From Myxocyprinus asiaticus (lineage: Eukaryota > Chordata > Actinopteri > Cypriniformes > Catostomidae), in the NCBI RefSeq assembly GCF_019703515.2, contig NC_059351.1, positions 20,366,001 through 20,430,000 on the forward strand: 64,000 nt of DNA, given 5' to 3'. Every line of letters begins with the position of its first letter. Position 1 is the first letter of the stretch. Under the pieces are notes generated by a model. That model was not told the DNA's origin. It was given only the letters and a program-made list of their open reading frames with translations, and ran no database searches. This document shows positions 35,599 through 46,135 of this stretch, piece after piece. The translations under genes and the position numbers were made by a program.

Positions 35599-35988
35599 CT
35601 ATGCAAGTAGGCTCACTGGGGGAACGCATACTAGCGCAGCCCCTAGGGCCAACTGTGTGCCAGCGCATCTGTGCTGAGGGAAGCCTTGGTCAGGGCGTAT
35701 CAGAGCATGCAGTGGGAGGATTCCCAGGAAGCGAACAGGCTTACCTGCGCTTGACCAAATCAATTCAAAACCAGTTGGACCACCTGGGGGTGGAGTCTCC
35801 ATTCTCCCCTGAGTGTGACCTGTCACGAAAGCGTGTCTGCCACTGTGGCGGCTACTGTATGCTACCATCACCGAGTTGTCCGTCTGGACCAACACGTGCT
35901 TGCCCTGAATCAACGGCCGAAGCCTCCGCAAGGCGAGCTCCAACTGGGGTCCCCAAATCACCCCCAGTGCTAAACGACGCGGCTTCAA
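35599..35988 (-). pseudogene. DIRS RNase H remnant
   Basis: The frame contains LALGVIWGPQLELALRRLRP and then GKHVLVQTDNSVMVAYSSRH. This is the pattern around the first catalytic aspartate (TDN) of the DIRS RNase H domain. Downstream the frame loses similarity, and the reverse transcriptase that should precede it is absent. RNase H would degrade the RNA template during reverse transcription. Not functional. Confidence 0.65.
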
Positions 35989-36069
35989 ACCCGTAGGTAG
36001 AAGGACTGAGGCGGGGAGCCGCTGGGGTGGCTTTCCCTCTAACGAAGGAAAGCCACGACCGCTACATTG

Positions 36070-36321
36070 CCATGGTCATGTTCTCGCAGTGAGAACATGA
36101 CCCGTCCACGAATGCTGTCTCCGCGTGGGCAGCGCCCAAGCAAGACAGCGATCGTGGCCATCGGAAGCAGAGAGGTAACGACCGCAACCAGGAATTAAAC
36201 ACAGACGGAAAGGCATCTTTAAAAAGACACTCTCCGTCAGTGCCACTCTTTTAGTAGAGAAAATATACTCTTTTAGACTGTCAAAGCGCCCAGGGGCGTT
36301 CTCTGCACTCCACCGGTGCAC
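36070..36321 (-). pseudogene. DIRS gag-like 5' fragment
   Basis: On the minus strand a frame starting near 36321 reads PFRLCLIPGCGRYLSASDGH and DRCLAWALP. The Cys/His spacing is that of the N-terminal zinc-binding region of fish DIRS gag proteins. The frame then shifts: a neighbouring frame carries the expected continuation (GAAHAETAFVDGSCSHCEN). It runs out soon after, into the RNase H region. Confidence 0.55.
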
Positions 36322-36409
36322 GAGGGGGAGAAGCCGCAGTAATTTAGAGGTGAATGGAATGGCAGAGGATTCAGCTCGCTGAACACAACCGCTCAGCTCC
36401 GAAGAAAAA

Positions 36410-36480
36410 ATCTGAATGAGTGGTTGCGAGCCAGCTCCTTTTATACCTGTATGTCCCGGGGAGTGGCATGCAAATTCATT
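36410..36480. repeat. Right inverted terminal repeat of the DIRS element
   Basis: Complement of the left repeat across GAGTGGTTGCGAGCCAGCTC and CCTTTTATACC. The minus-strand TATA box faces into the element and probably drove its transcription. Confidence 0.75.
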
Positions 36481-36495
36481 TTCATTTTATGTCAT

Positions 36496-37004
36496 TAAAT
36501 AGTTGTATTTTAATCTATGGTTGTTTCAGTCAGGACCACTTGCATCAAGTGAAGAAATATTACTGACATCTGAAGTAATCATTTCATTGTATGGTTCTTT
36601 TCTGGGCTCTCACTGCCCAAACATGCATGGGTAGAGCAGGGAGAACAGAACTGAATTTATATTGAAAGTCCAATCAGCAGGTAAATGAATTAAATCAGGG
36701 TAAGAAAAACATAAAGTAGCATTGGTCACAACAGGCAGAAAACCAGATGAAAAAGCCTTAATTCAGAGACACACAAGGAACATACAAAAATACAAAAAGT
36801 AACAAGAACAGACAGAAAGCAGATGATCTAACACATGATGATCTAGCAAAAAGCTAACTAACAGGCAGAGTATAAATTCATAGGGGGAAGGAGACACTAG
36901 CACAATAATTAAACGGGCGGAGGTGGAAAATCACAATGAACAACTAAAAGCAAAACAAAATATTTTTTGCTGAATTTTAGTGAATATTTTTCTTAAATAA
37001 TTGA
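36496..37004. other. Non-coding interval
   Basis: No gene seen. A-rich sequence with ACAGGCAGAAAACC and AACAGGCAGAG motifs may be LTR debris, but no boundaries are visible. Confidence 0.35.
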
Positions 37005-37915
37005 TTACTGTACTCATATAATTGATCATACTGTAATATTCTCACCTGTAGTAAGTCCATCTATCCTCTGGGAAGTTACTACAAACTTTAGAATGTGAAA
37101 ATAACATTTTAGTATTTTTTTTTCTAAAATAATTGATTACTGTACTCATATTATTATAAATATTGTAATAATCTCACCTGTAGTAAGTCTGTCTATCCTC
37201 TGGGAAGTTACTACAACATTCTGAATGTGAAAATGTATTTTACTGTTTGTTTGTTTGTTTTTTTCCATCTATAACTTGCACGTCAATTGAATGAATGAGT
37301 GGACACCTCCTAGCGTAGTGGGTGGAGTTTTAAGACGGTCCCTTACGTCCGCTAGGCAGTGAAAGCACATCGGAGCATTTTCAGGCATAATTTTGCAGCC
37401 ACACCAAGCGTTTACTGTCCAATTTTTATGCCCATATAGTATATTTATACACCCTTTAAACCTTAAAAAATGTGCTAATGCCATCTTTGTAAGATTGTCG
37501 ACTGAAGTGGGCACGGGTAAGAGAAACCGAATATCCAACGAATGTCGAACTTAAAACTAGCATTAGGCTACCTTGCTCAGATCCAAAACGCTTGTGCTGT
37601 TGACATTTCTTATTAATTCACAATGTGTTTCGAGTAACGTACTGTATTATTCACTCTTCCCATTGCACCTGCACATAAATGTAATAAAAAAAATACTAAT
37701 ATTTAATCACATAAGTGTATAGAAATGTATATTCTCATACATTGTGTGATGTACGAAGCTATTAAATGTTTGCAGTGTAACAAGTGATGATAAACCTTTT
37801 AAAGGCAAAGGATGTAAATAAACCTCAGATATTTGTTTTTTCTAAATTCATCAGTATTTTCCAACACATTAGGGCCCAAAAAGCATTGTCATGTTTTTCT
37901 TCCAAAGTATGTTTG

Positions 37916-37924
37916 TTTGTTTGT

Positions 37925-37981
<57 letters not shown>
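37916..37981. repeat. (GTTT)n(GTT)n microsatellite
   Basis: About four GTTT units followed by about 18 GTT units. The opposite arm (39785-39815) has only a short AAC-rich stretch, so the run expanded after the arms formed. Confidence 0.9.
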
Positions 37982-39273
37982 TAAATTTTACATATTAAGC
38001 CTATAACTAATGAAACTAAAATTTAAAAGACAGGAACAATTCCTTTGAGGTCAGCTGCCATTTTAAAAACTGCTGCCATGTTACTTAAAGAGAAAAAGAT
38101 TGATGAGTTCATGCATGCCATAGTTTAATACAAAGTCACATGACTTTAGTATGTGCAGGGAACCCCCCTTTTCAATATTTTTTGAGAAATTTGACAGACA
38201 CATCACATTTATGCTGCTGACATGTTGTTATGCAGGCTGTGCCTTCAAAAGCATTTGACTGTAGCTTCAATAGGATGGGTTTACCAGTGGGGAGTATAAT
38301 TTGTAATGCCAAAGTATAATTGGATTTAATGATTGCAAATGTTAGATCCAGTTGTTTTACCATATCCCAGTCAGAAGATATGCATTTTGTCTGATATCCA
38401 AAACCAGTTCATGTTTTGTCTGATATCCAGAACTAGTCAAACAAGCCAAAACCAGTTCACACTGAATTTGATCTGATATCAGGTCAACCATTCTACCAGC
38501 TAAGAGGCAGGCAGAGGCTAGGGAAGAGCAGGAAGCAGGAGACGAAGTGATGGTAAAAATAAGCAGTTTATTGAATAATCTCAGTTGCATCTTTCTCAAT
38601 GCTCAGTTTGACTTCGTCAGTCTAGCACAAATTCAATGAGTGTTATTATACCAAAGCAAAGGCAATGGAAAATTACTGCTTCGCAACATCATCCTGTGCC
38701 GTTGAAAACCTTGAGATGGAGATATTCCCTTATCTCTTAACTTACTTGTGAAGACAGTACAGCACTCAACAAAAGATTAAACAGTAATATAAACATAATA
38801 TAAAAGGAAAAATTATATTAAATATATATAAGATGAAATTAGTAAATAATGTAATATGAAGGAGAAAAAGAAACAACATAAATGAAGTACAACACAGATG
38901 TATGTTTGCTCTCTTCAAGCCGCACACATATAGGTTGCTATTAAGAACTCAATTTAGATCCTTCACAAATAGGATGTGAACAAATTTGTTTAATAGTAAT
39001 GAACGCTTACCCCATTTTTTTTTTAATTTATTTATTTATTTTTTCTATATATCTCTGGAAATTATACTCCCCCTGGTAAACCCATCCTATTGAAGCTACA
39101 GTCAAATGCTTAAGGCACAGCCTGCATAACAAAATGTCAGCAACATAAATGTGATGTGTCTGTCAAACTTTTCAAAAAAATATTGAAAAGGCGGTTTCCC
39201 TGCACATACTGAAGTCATGTTTCTTTGTATTAAACTCTGGCATGCATGAACTCATCAATCTTTTTCTCTTTAA

Positions 39274-39677
39274 ATGTGCTATATGTAAGATTGACAAGCG
39301 TTTGAAATGGGTACTGCAGTCCAAATCCAAAATATTGGAGTTGCCTGACCCGCCCCAGACTCGAAGCTCATGCGGGTTGCCAGATTGAGGACAGACATGG
39401 CTGCAGCACGCAGTATTGTTTGCCTGCAAACTTGTTCAAATCTGGCAACCCGGCGGTGTCAAAATACTATTGGTGAGTGGGAAGTGGGCGGGATCACACA
39501 GGCCAAAACATAAACAGAAATTCCTGCCCAGAATGGAAACTTCAAAGTAGAATATACTGGCTGTAGCATTGTTATCGGAGAAGCCAGTATTTCAACTTAG
39601 CATGCTTTCTAATTCTCTAATGACATATTATGGTCATTTTATGATTTAGTACAGTAAAAATATTACATATAGCACCT
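39274..39677. mobile_element. TTAA MITE inserted in the foldback arm
   Basis: TTAA (39270-39273 and 39678-39681) flanks a 404-bp unit with ends ATGTGCTATATGTAA and TTACATATAGCACCT. The left arm of the foldback keeps the same locus without the insert (TGTTACTTAAAGAGAAAAAG near 38079-38098), so boundaries and target are certain. TTAA targets are typical of piggyBac-related MITEs. Non-coding. Confidence 0.9.
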
Positions 39678-40679
39678 TTAAGTAACATGGCAGCAGTTTT
39701 TAAAATGGCAGCTGACCTCAAAGCAATTGTTCCTGTCTTTTCAATTTTAGTTTAATTAGTTATAGGCCTAATATGTAAAATAAAAAAATATAAAAAACAA
39801 ACAAACATTATTTGGAAGAAAAACATGACAATGCCTTTTGGGCCCTAATGTGTTGGAAAATACTGATGAATTTAGAAAAAAAAAATATCGAAATTTTCTT
39901 TACATCATTTGCCGTTTAAATGTTTATCATCACTGAGGTGACTAATAATTTGGTTTATTTCTGTTTTTCTTTTAAAGATGTAATGAAACAGTGACATACA
40001 ACTCTCATAAAATGTAAAAAAAATGTGGGAGTATGCCATCTACAGGCCTATTGTTACACTGCAAACATTTATTTGCCTGGTATATCACACAATGTATGAG
40101 AATATACATTTCTATACACTTATGTGATTAAATATTAGTATTTTTAATGACATTCATATGCAGGTGCAATGGGAAGTGTGAATAATACAGTACGTTACTA
40201 CGAAACACATTGTGAATTAATAAGAAATGTCAACAGCAAAAATGTTTTGGATATGAATCTCGGGCAGCAGGACATTCATTTCCATATGAAATTAACAGTT
40301 TTGCTTTGACAACTGCTAATAAATAAAATTGAGTAAACTTAAAACTTTATTCCTGACACTGTTGAAGCCTTTGCAGTTTCTAAGTTGAATCGATCTGCCA
40401 TGTTTTTTGCATCTTTTATCCGAACGATTTCAATTTCTGCTTGTTAATTTAAGCTTAGACAATGCTTCCATGTACATTCTTGGTGCTAGCTGTGTGAAAA
40501 ATATAGATAAACGGCTATGGTAAATAGTTGAGCGCTCAAGCTCGCTGCACCGCTTATCAACTGTGTGACGCGCGTGCAAGCGAAGGGGAGTATGATTTGT
40601 CTGGGGAGTCAGATTTCGGTACAACGCCTGTTTGACTTTTTCATCTGTAAAACACAAGATTGAGGTATGAGAGGAGTGT

Positions 40680-40862
40680 TTGTGGCTGTCCAAAGCACAC
40701 ATCAAAGCACCTTAAAAGTCGTCCATAACACTCATGCCTTAAATTTGAATTCTTCTGAAGCCATATGATAGTGTTGTGAGAGGAACAGACCGAAATTTAA
40801 GCTTTAATTCACCTCTTCATCCATTTGAAACTGGCACACAATCGAGAACGGCTTGTTTACAT
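40680..40862. mobile_element. Fragment of a TTAA-type MITE
   Basis: Contains CTTCTGAAGCCATATGATAG and GAGGAACAGACCGAAATTTA, motifs recurring inside the fish MITE family also present at 21580 and 56940. No ends are preserved. Confidence 0.45.
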
Positions 40863-40863
40863 T

Positions 40864-41515
40864 AGGGTGACCACACGTCCTCTTTTTCCCGGACATGTCC
40901 TTTTTTTCAGACCTTAAAAAAGTGTCTGGCCGGGATTTCTAAATTTGCGAAAATGTCGGATTTTGGTCTAATACTTCATTGTGTGTGCACGCATATTTGC
41001 ATTGCTTTAACCCCTCTTTGTTGGGGTTAAATTGGTCTTTTATAAGAGGCTTGCAGCAACTATTGGCCAAATTCCTGCCTGTCAATCTCTCAGTGAACAT
41101 GCGAAGCGCTGTTGTGTTCTGCATCAAACAGTTGCTTGACAGTAGCAGCAAATGACAGCTGAGTGAAAACAATGCCCAAACTAAAGTGCAAATTTAAAGA
41201 AGATTTGCACAAAAAGTTCCCATGCTTTCATCCATGTCGAGATCCGTGGGAAGCAAAATGTATGACATGTAAAGCTGGCACTTATGTGTCAGTTGCTAAT
41301 AAAGGTGCAAGTGATTTAGAGGCACACTTTAGCTCTGCGAAGAATAAAGAGTCAGCAAAAGGTGAAAGTTCATCAGGTAAATTAACGGACTACTTTTTGC
41401 AACCAGGTAAACTTATCACATTGCTTCATTTTCCATGGACATTCAAAATAATAGTAATAGTAAATGAAGGTACACTCATGGCATCAAATATTTTATTTTA
41501 GTACATGGACATTCA
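40864..41515 (+). mobile_element. 5' part of a hAT transposon
   Basis: Opens with TAGGGTGACCACACGTCC, a terminal-repeat-like sequence of a hAT family, and contains a BED-like N-terminal coding piece at 41173-41430. The expected complementary right end was not found, so the copy is 3'-truncated or decayed. Confidence 0.55.
41163..41501 (+). pseudogene. hAT transposase N-terminal (BED-like) fragment
   Basis: From the ATG at 41173 the frame reads MPKLKCKFKEDLHKKFPCFH, then CMTCKAGTYVSVANKGASDL, then EAHFSSAKNKES and KLTDYF. The order CxxC, an N-K-G segment, then H is that of the N-terminal zinc finger in one hAT transposase group. The usual last histidine appears as Asn in AKN. The frame ends long before any catalytic domain. 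Confidence 0.5.
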
Positions 41516-43315
41516 AAAGAATGTTGGAAATTTTTATTTATTTATATATATTTGTGTTATGCTAATAGTGTCTTTTTCACTGTATTAAAGTTTGCATTCA
41601 TAGTAACACTGTTCTAAACCCTATTTGCCCATAAGCCATTTCCATACAGAAATGTGTGTATATCGCTAATTGTGTACCGTTCACCCCAGATGTCCCTGGG
41701 TAAAATGGGGAGAACGAGAGAATTCATTGAAATTAGACAGCTTACTGTCATTTTAATTTCTCAAATAAATGCAATCAGAAGACGAGGAATTGCAATCAAA
41801 AGGGAGCTGTTGCCCTTCTGATAGGACTGTAATATTGGTCCTGAGGTTGCGCCTATCGCAGGTTGCCACCAGTGCCGACCCAAAAGCGAATCGTCATGGC
41901 CCTGTTCAAGCTGGCATCCTGCACCAAATAGTGGGGGAAACTTTTGGTCTTATAAGGACCATCCATCGATATGTATATGCTGTGTGCACCGCTATTAAAA
42001 AAAAACTGATGCGGTGTAATATCAGGGTTTACATAGGCCTATATTATACATTCCTGATAGTCTATTTTTAACAGTCATCTAATATATAGCATTGCCATCA
42101 CAACTGCATTATGTCCCGCATATTTGTACAGCAACTTTTAATGACCAAATGAACTTGATTGTCATCCAAAATTAATTTTAGCATCATAATGCAATTAACA
42201 TTTTCTGAAGAAGCTCAGCAAATGCGATCCGAGGTAAAGATGGTTAGATTTAAAATATTTAAAAGTTTTAAAATGTTCAAAAGCTAGTTTTTTTGAAAGT
42301 GAACTCAGCATTGGACAAGATAGTTTATAGTCTTGAAAAATGTGTAGAACATTCTGAGAATGTCATTCAGCTGACTTTTTTCATCTACAAAACAGGGTAA
42401 GGCTAATTTAAGTTTGTGCAAAGTATTATTAAAAATATAATTTTTTCGTTTGGTAATTAATTTAAATTAATACAGGGAATGTTGCCGGCATTTTTTCAAA
42501 AGTAAGCTAAACAATAATTTTATGGAATTGGGCTATATGTTAGTGTTCCAAAAAAGCACAGTGATGCTTTTCTCCTCGTATTGATTTTTAATTTAAAACT
42601 CCTTTGTGCACAGAAATTATATGTTTTTTGTATTGTGGTCTAATTCCATGACTGCTGTCTATTATTTTGAATAAATGAATCGCAAAGAGTGGCCATTCAT
42701 TTGTTCTCCGTGCACTTGTCGATGACAGGTGCATGATACAAGATATTTGTGTTGGCACTCCTGGAAGTGTCATGACGCAGATGTGTTTGCAGCATCGGAT
42801 CTGTGCAGGTATGCCGTTAAGACCAAGCCTTAACAGTGCGAGTAATGCTTCACATACAACCAATTGGCTTTCAAGGATCTATACCTTGTCCTCATGATTA
42901 ACATAGGCTAACCATTGGTGTAAATTCTGTCATGTGACACTGCATTTTTGCGTTAATGTCAACTTTCTCAACAGAAAGTGTTTTTCGTGACATTTGAAGT
43001 ATCAACCCAGAGTTTATGTGCTAGAGTTAAATGGAAAATATTATGTCGACACTTGTGAAATTTTAACGATAATTCTTAAATTATCCATCATTTTAATTAT
43101 TTCCATTAGGTATATCTGAAAACTTTTTGATGCACTACACCTTTTGTCACAAAAAAAAAAAAACCCTTGGATGGGAACATAGTTAATTTCTCACAGTAAG
43201 TCGCCAAAGGCTCGCTGAAATGTCATTAAAAAGTAGCTAAATCCCGTGATGACATCATTTATTACGTAAGACATAAAATTTACATATGGCATAAAGAGCT
43301 ACGCCAATTCTTTAA
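41516..43315. other. Mostly non-coding; possible Harbinger scrap at 41769-42010
   Basis: An open frame at 41769-42071 contains HQIVGETFGLIRTIHRYVYA and VCTAI, a spacing reminiscent of the helix-turn-helix/nuclease region of PIF/Harbinger transposases. It is degraded and unsupported by ends or target duplication. Elsewhere nothing is recognised. Confidence 0.3.
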
Positions 43316-44083
43316 AGGTGCAGTATGTAAGATTCAGAAGCCCATGTTATTAATGACACCTGTGGCATTAAGTGAACTGCAGGCAGCTACCTGTTGCTCA
43401 TGCTCGCGCTCGTGCACACACTCCATAGGGATGCGAGCAAGAATCGGCCAAAACAATGACGTAACGTACAAAGAGACTGAGCGTGATTCACCGGAATCAT
43501 GCTGACAGATGAGGTAGCATAATTAAAATGACACAGTTATGATTGTTTTACTACAAACTTTGAGACTAAACTAAAACTACTTATCAGCTAACATAGCATA
43601 CTGATACACAAATACAGCTACATACTACCGAACTATACCAGACAGTTTACTGTTGCACTGCACTGTTATGTTGCACTATTTTATGTTTTGTATGTCATAT
43701 GTTGTACTACGATCAAGAAACCAGCGTATTTGCTTAAATTTATCCTGTATACCTGACATTTAGTATAAAGAGAAGATCGTTGAAATTATTTGAAAGTTAC
43801 GAAGCAAAGTAGCTTGCAATTCGTCAGCGTTAGCAGGCAAGATCAATTTAGCTAAAATTACACAGATCAATATGGCACTATATTTCACATGCTTTGCAGT
43901 TATGTAAGCTTACCTGTCCAATAAGAAGAACACCCATTCAGGGTTGGTTTTGATCCCCAAAACCGAACGAAGGTCCCTCCAGGAATCAAATGCCCTGCCG
44001 ATGTTCACTCTAATTTTCACTCTACCACGATCACATTCCCGCTTAGCCAGATGGGATACAGTAGATAAATGTTTTTTGGCTTA

Positions 44084-45731
44084 CAGTGCATCCGGAAAGT
44101 ATTCACAGCGCTTCACTTTTTCCACATTTTGTTATGTTACAGCCTTATTCCAAAATGGATTAAATTCATTATTTTCCTCAAAATTCTACAAACAATACCC
44201 CATAATGGCAACATGAAAGAAGTTTGCTTGAAATCTTTGCAAATTTATTAAAAATAAAAAATGAAAAAAATCACATGTACATAAGTATTCACAGCCTTTG
44301 CCATGACACTCAAAATTGAGCTCAGGTGCATCCTGTTTCCTCTGATCATCCTTGAGATGTTTCTACAACTTGATTGGAGTCCACCTGTGGTAAATTCAGT
44401 TGGTTGGATATGATTTGGAAAGGCACACACCTGTCTATATAAGGTCCCACAGTTAACAGTGCATGTCAGAGCACAAACAAAGCCATGAAGTCCAAGGAAT
44501 TGTCTGTAGACCTCCGAGACAGGATTGTATCGAGGCACAGATCTGGGGAAGGGTACAGAAACATTTCTGCAGCATTGAAGGTCCCAATGAGCACAGTGGC
44601 CTCCATCATATGTAAATGGAAGAAGTTTGGAACCACCAGGGCTCTTCCTAGAGCTGGCCGCCCGGCCAAACTGAGCAATCGGGGGAGAAGGGCCTTAGTC
44701 AGGGAGGTGACCAAGAACCCAATCTCTGTCACTCTGACAGAGCTCCAGCATTTCTCTGTGGAGAGAGGAGAACCTTCCAGAAGATCAACCATCTCTGCAG
44801 CACTCCACCAATCAGGCCTGTATGGTAGAGTGGCCAGACGGAAGCCACTCCTCAGTAAAAGGCACATGACAGCCTGCCTGGAGTTTGCCAAAATGCACCT
44901 GAAGGACTCTCAGACCATGAGAAACAAAATTCTCTGGTCTGATGAAACAAAGATTGAACTCTTTGGCCTGAATGGCAAGCGTCATGTCTGGAGGAAACCA
45001 GGCACCGCTCATCACCTGACCATCACTATCCCTACAGTGAAGCACGCTGGTGGCAGCATCATGCTGTGGGGATGTTTTTCAGTGGCAGAAACTGGAAGAC
45101 TAGTCAGGATCGAGGGAAAGATGAATGCAGCAATGTACAGAGACATCCTTGATGAAATCCTGCTCCAGAGCACTCTGGACCTCAGACAGGGGCGAAGGTT
45201 CATCTTCCAACAGGACAATGACCCTAAGCACACAGCCAAGATAACAAAGGAGTGGCTATGGGACAACTCTGTGAATGTCCTTGAGTGGCCCAGCCAGAGC
45301 CCAGACTTGAACCCAATTGAACATCTCTGGAGAGATCTGAAAATGGCTTTGCACCGACACTCCCCATCCAACCTGATGGAGCTTGAGAGGTTCTGCAAAG
45401 AAGAATGGGAGAAACTGCCCAAAAATAGGTGTGCCAAGCTTGTAGCATCATACTCAAAAAGACTTGAGGCTGTAATTGGTGCCAAAGGTGCTTCAACAAA
45501 GTATTGAGCAAAGGCTGTGAATACTTATGTACATGTGATTTTTTTTTTCTTCTTTTTTTATTTTTAATACATTTGCAAAGATTTCAAACAGACTTCTTTC
45601 AAGTTGTCATTATGGGGTATTGTTTGTAGAATTTTGAGGAAAATAATGAATTTAATCCATTTTGGAATAAGGCTGTAACATAACAAAATGTGGAAAAAGT
45701 GAAGTGCTGTGAATACTTTCCGGATGCACTG
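44084..45731 (+). mobile_element. Full-length Tc1 transposon with intact transposase
   Basis: 1648 bp from CAGTGCATCCGGAAAG to CTTTCCGGATGCACTG, flanked by TA at 44082-44083 and 45732-45733. The terminal inverted repeats are about 218 bp (44084-44301) and 224 bp (45508-45731), nearly identical by eye; differences are mostly in A/T runs. Between them is one uninterrupted transposase gene. Long repeats, an open gene and an intact target site suggest a young copy. Whether it is mobile cannot be read from sequence alone. Confidence 0.93.
44485..45507 (+). CDS. Tc1-type DD34E transposase, full length (340 aa)
   Basis: The protein cuts and pastes its own element in the nucleus by binding the terminal repeats and cleaving at TA. 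The paired-like DNA-binding part covers about residues 1-110: two helix-turn-helix units, the first around VDLRDRIVSRHRSGEGYR, joined by a GRPAKL hook-like motif (residues 59-64). The catalytic RNase H-fold domain covers about 145-340. The triad is complete: D153 (WSDETKIE), D244 (FQQDNDPKHT) and E279 (NPIEHLW), with 34 residues between the last two. The glycine-rich box (GGSIMLWGCFS) is present. The length of 340 matches the family. Start: the ATG at 44485 begins the usual MKSKEL-type N-terminus. The stop directly abuts the right terminal repeat. No frameshift or stop seen. Confidence 0.93.
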   Translation: MKSKELSVDLRDRIVSRHRSGEGYRNISAALKVPMSTVASIICKWKKFGTTRALPRAGRPAKLSNRGRRALVREVTKNPISVTLTELQHFSVERGEPSRRSTISAALHQSGLYGRVARRKPLLSKRHMTACLEFAKMHLKDSQTMRNKILWSDETKIELFGLNGKRHVWRKPGTAHHLTITIPTVKHAGGSIMLWGCFSVAETGRLVRIEGKMNAAMYRDILDEILLQSTLDLRQGRRFIFQQDNDPKHTAKITKEWLWDNSVNVLEWPSQSPDLNPIEHLWRDLKMALHRHSPSNLMELERFCKEEWEKLPKNRCAKLVASYSKRLEAVIGAKGASTKY

Positions 45732-46135
45732 TACTCTGAGTTTGTGTAGGAGTCAGTGTTGTGCTGGGAGCCGGACGTTTGCTGGATTCCATCTCTAAGA
45801 TAACATTACCTAGTGTTGCAGTTTGTTGTCGCTGTTGAATAGCAGAAGAGAAGCACTGAGGCAAGGCTCTCGGGAGCACGCACAAACGTCAAATCCTTTG
45901 GATTTTCCCGGGCAAAACCGACCCGCTCCCTTTGCATGAAAGTCAGTCTACAGGCTTTAACAGGCAACCTAGGAAGTCCGGAAAGGGCTCATTTTTTAAG
46001 TTGTGTTACAAGCCGGTCACACATTGGCAAAAAAAAAAGGTGAATATTACCTGAAAATTGTTACATACTGCACCTTAAAGGTGTAGAACCATATGTTTTT
46101 TTTTTATTGAACTAATGATGTGACATTTAGTATTC

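Larger units (their letters stand above)
33205..36495 (-). mobile_element. DIRS-type tyrosine-recombinase retrotransposon, collapsed copy
   Basis: Inverted terminal repeats are visible. The left one holds GGGTATAAAAGGAGCTGGCT (33391-33410), and the right one holds its near-perfect complement (36431-36450), each with an inward-facing TATA box. Between them on the minus strand lie a gag start, an RNase H piece and a tyrosine recombinase, in DIRS order. There are no LTRs, no DDE integrase and no target duplication, as expected for DIRS, which integrates by a tyrosine recombinase through a circular intermediate. The GC content is clearly above the surroundings. Fish DIRS elements are near 6 kb, so roughly half, including the reverse transcriptase, is gone. 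A Tc1-type scrap sits at 34270-34406. Confidence 0.85.
37581..40252. mobile_element. Foldback element with arms of about 0.7-1.2 kb
   Basis: The ends are ATCCAAAAC and GTTTTGGAT. The sequence 37581-38302 is repeated as its complement in 39060-40252, the longer arm because of a later insertion. A 757-bp spacer (38303-39059) holds a short GTCTGATATCC repeat. Arm landmarks include TTGACATTTCTTATTAATTC and CATCCTATTGAAGCTACAGT on opposite strands. No protein is encoded. Long palindromes of this type suggest a foldback transposon; an inverted duplication cannot be excluded. Confidence 0.7.
37005..40627 (-). repeat. Right member of the inverted repeat pair
   Basis: Carries the complements of the left-hand blocks at 37005-37580 and 40260-40627. 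The inner block is partly duplicated in tandem: CTCACCTGTAGTAAGTC occurs at 37045 and 37179. Between the blocks lies a 2.7-kb foldback element that the left member lacks. Confidence 0.6.
43316..46074. mobile_element. TTAA-type MITE split by a Tc1 element
   Basis: The ends AGGTGCAGTATGTAA (43316) and TTACATACTGCACC (46061-46074) are inverted repeats beside TTAA on both sides (43312-43315 and 46075-46078). The Tc1 element 44084-45731 lies inside, with its TA target at GGCTTACTCTGAG. Without it the MITE is about 1.1 kb. Non-coding. Confidence 0.75.

Noticed and set aside
41769..42071. Harbinger transposase gene
   Set aside because: Only a loose motif resemblance, with no terminal repeats or target duplication; kept as a low-confidence note.
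45012..45485. 157-codon minus-strand frame
   Set aside because: It is the antisense of the intact Tc1 transposase.
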